Shown one piece after another: positions 6,151 to 7,110 of a stretch of DNA of 7,110 nucleotides. The DNA lies in contig QMPZ01000083.1 of the NCBI GenBank assembly GCA_003648815.1, positions 1 to 7,110 of the forward strand. Reading direction: 5' to 3'. This stretch comes from Candidatus Aerophobota bacterium (lineage in GTDB: Bacteria > Aerophobota > Aerophobia > Aerophobales > B47-G16). The notes under the pieces are model-generated. The model made no database searches and was not told the origin of the DNA. It saw only the letters and a program-made list of their open reading frames with translations. A program made the translations under genes and the position numbers. Position 1 is the stretch's first letter; each line of letters starts with the position of its first letter.

Positions 6151-6942
6151 TTAAATTCTTCCCTGGCGAAAGGCTTTTATGTAGTCTGCACAGTACTCGT
6201 CCTCACCTAATAAAGCTCTTGAGGCCACAAGGAGGGACATTAAACGTCTGTCAAGTGGATCAAGGATAAAAGAGTCCATCCCTGAACAAATAGCCATAAC
6301 AAAAAACGTCTGATTTAAAAGTCTTCTTTTGGGAAGGCCAAAGGAGATATTACTCAAACCGCAGATGGTGTGAATCCCTTTAAAAGAGCTCATAATCCTC
6401 CTCGTGGTTTCGAAGGTAACCTTAGCGGAGCTGGATTCCGTGGCGATGGAGGTGACCATGGGATCTATGTAAATATCCGAGAGGGAAATACCTTTTCTGG
6501 TGAGGATGGAGATGAGGCTCTCCGCGATCTTCATTCTTTCCTCCACCCCTTTGGGAATGCCCTTTTCATCCATGGTAAGAGCGACTATTCCACATTTAAA
6601 CTCTACTGCTAAGGGAAGAACTTTTTCCATCCTTTTCCTTTCCGCGGTGATGGAGTTGATAATGGCCCTTCCCTTGCATTCCTCAAGACCGGCCCTTAAG
6701 GCTCGAGGGTTGGGACTATCTATGAGGAGAGGACAGTCTACCACCTGTTGGATTGTCTTCACCATCCATCTCATATCCTCATCTTCGGAGGCTAAGGATG
6801 TGCCGACATTCACATCAAGAGCATTCGCTCCCGCCTCTATCTGTCTTTTCGCCAAGTTCTGGATAAAAAGGCCATCCCTTTTTCTTACGGCCTCCTCAAT
6901 GCCCTTCAAGCTGCTGTTGAGTTTTTCTCCAACGATAAGCAT
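6151..6942 (-). CDS. acsE: Methyltetrahydrofolate:corrinoid methyltransferase (AcsE/MtgA family)
   Basis: A 263-residue TIM-barrel, pterin-binding methyltransferase that moves the N5-methyl of methyl-THF to the Co(I) centre of a corrinoid protein, or the reverse. The N-terminus MLIVGEKLN matches AcsE of Moorella (MLIIGERIN), as do ANALDVNVG (39-47), LLIDSPN (72-78, folate-binding Asp75), IINSITAE (94-101, Asn96), YIDPMV (158-163, Asp160), GLSNISFGLPKRRLLNQTF (195-213, Asn198) and the tail EYCADYIKAF. Length equals AcsE (about 262). The segment GLSNISFGLP is closer to what I recall of MtgA- and MetH-type domains than Moorella GLSNVSQNCQ, so the partner may be a free-standing corrinoid protein and not the acetyl-CoA synthase iron-sulfur protein. 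I chose the ATG at 6942 over those at 6975 and 6963 because AGGAGGT precedes it and the family begins there. It is followed by fhs after 15 bases. Confidence 0.92.
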   Translation of the reverse strand: MLIVGEKLNSSLKGIEEAVRKRDGLFIQNLAKRQIEAGANALDVNVGTSLASEDEDMRWMVKTIQQVVDCPLLIDSPNPRALRAGLEECKGRAIINSITAERKRMEKVLPLAVEFKCGIVALTMDEKGIPKGVEERMKIAESLISILTRKGISLSDIYIDPMVTSIATESSSAKVTFETTRRIMSSFKGIHTICGLSNISFGLPKRRLLNQTFFVMAICSGMDSFILDPLDRRLMSLLVASRALLGEDEYCADYIKAFRQGRI

Positions 6943-6945
6943 CTT

Positions 6946-6952
6946 ACCTCCT
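6946..6952 (-). promoter_or_regulatory. Strong ribosome binding site fixing the methyltransferase start
   Basis: On the minus strand AGGAGGT lies three bases before the ATG at 6942. The two in-frame ATGs further upstream (6975, 6963) lack such a site, and one of them overlaps the predicted -10 box. This shortens the protein by 11 residues to the usual AcsE N-terminus. Confidence 0.75.
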
Positions 6953-6966
6953 CGTCCTGACATCTC

Positions 6967-6995
6967 ATTATACATTTACAATTGACCACAGAGAA
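6967..6995 (-). promoter_or_regulatory. Candidate promoter upstream of the methyltransferase
   Basis: The minus strand carries a perfect -10 hexamer TATAAT (6972-6967) in an A/T-rich stretch. Seventeen bases upstream the hexamer TTCTCT (6995-6990) matches the -35 consensus at only three positions and lies within the arm of the palindrome. Transcription would start near 6960, leaving a short leader before the ribosome binding site. It could give the methyltransferase-fhs-malic enzyme genes expression independent of the upstream corrinoid gene. The poor -35 keeps confidence low. Confidence 0.35.
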
Positions 6996-7025
6996 CACAA
7001 AGAAAAGCTCGTGTCCTCTGTGGTC
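6984..7025. repeat. Imperfect palindrome (stem-loop) between corrinoid gene and methyltransferase
   Basis: GACCACAGAG at 6984-6993 pairs perfectly with CTCTGTGGTC at 7016-7025. After one mismatch, ACAC (6995-6998) pairs with GTGT (7011-7014). This makes a 14-pair stem with a 12-base loop. In the minus-strand transcript it begins 19 bases after the corrinoid gene's stop codon and is followed by AATTGTAAATG, not a U run, so it is not a standard intrinsic terminator. It may be a processing or attenuation structure, or a copy of a dispersed palindromic element. I recall similar CCACAGAGAACACAGAG-type repeats in many uncultivated-bacterium genomes, but only one copy is in this window. Confidence 0.7.
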
Positions 7026-7044
7026 TTATAAGGATGACATTCAG

Positions 7045-7110
7045 CTATGCACAAACAGCTTTGACAAGTTCCTTTGCCTTATCGGCAGCAGAGGCAGCAT
7101 CAGGAGCATA
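7045..7110 (-). CDS. C-terminal end of a probable corrinoid (B12-binding) protein, partial
   Basis: The minus strand is open from the window edge to a TAG at 7047-7045, coding 21 residues (YAPDAASAADKAKELVKAVCA, split here as YAPDAASAAD and KAKELVKAVCA). Small methyltransferase-associated corrinoid proteins often end with GADGYAxDAxxAxxxAKEL after the cobalamin-binding domain, and this tail fits that last helix. The gene lies directly upstream of the methyltransferase on the same strand, with 102 bases from its stop to the methyltransferase start, as expected for a corrinoid partner. The cobalamin-binding His motif (DxHxxG) would lie outside the window, so the call depends on a short tail plus context. 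Confidence 0.6.
   Translation of the reverse strand, partial: YAPDAASAADKAKELVKAVCA

Noticed and set aside
6500..6985. Plus-strand open frame of 161 codons opposite the methyltransferase
   Set aside because: It is a shadow of the conserved AcsE-type gene, with no ribosome binding site or recognisable domain.
6984..7025. Rho-independent terminator after the corrinoid gene
   Set aside because: The stem is good, but the bases following it on the minus strand are AATTGTAAATG with no U run, so it is reported as a palindrome only.

Overview
The window looks like part of the chromosome of an anaerobic, folate- and corrinoid-using bacterium with an acetogen-like C1 metabolism. This rests on formate-tetrahydrofolate ligase (fhs) next to an AcsE/MtgA-type methyltetrahydrofolate:corrinoid methyltransferase and the tail of what is probably a small corrinoid protein. 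Codon use leans to AGA/AGG for Arg and includes many ATA Ile codons, and genes are tightly packed with strong AGGAGG-type ribosome binding sites. The exact lineage cannot be read from the sequence. My impression, from memory only, is an uncultivated anaerobic phylum or a Chloroflexi/Dehalococcoidia-like or clostridial-like organism.

Layout. Positions 1-144 are an in-phase tandem array of 20 heptamers (consensus CTCTTCA) plus a partial unit. It ends 7 bp before a well-formed sigma70-type promoter (152-180). That promoter drives a plus-strand three-gene operon: a PfkB/ribokinase-family kinase (227-1174), a diverged PurN-like formyltransferase (1184-2005) and a HAD-superfamily phosphatase-like protein (1980-3032, overlapping the previous gene by 26 bp). 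The plus operon converges on a minus-strand operon with only 17 bp between the two stop codons.

The minus-strand operon, in its own reading order, is: the C-terminal 21 residues of a probable cobalamin-binding protein running off the window edge (7045-7110), an imperfect palindrome (6984-7025) and candidate promoter, the methyltransferase (6151-6942), fhs (4438-6135) and a single-domain malic enzyme (3050-4384).

How the genes fit together. Fhs couples formate, ATP and THF to 10-formyl-THF. The methyltransferase moves the methyl group of 5-methyl-THF to or from a corrinoid protein. Malic enzyme connects malate and pyruvate, near where acetyl-CoA-pathway carbon enters central metabolism. No CODH/ACS, FolD or MTHFR gene is in view, so the direction of C1 flow (fixation or methyl oxidation) cannot be decided here.

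The least explained part is the plus-strand trio. Its formyltransferase keeps the catalytic Asn/His/Asp and formyl-folate signature of PurN but has lost the usual phosphate-binding loop and carries a charged insertion. A kinase, a 10-formyl-THF-dependent formyltransferase and a phosphatase-like HAD in one coupled operon suggest a small, uncharacterised pathway that phosphorylates, formylates and dephosphorylates some metabolite. This is inference.
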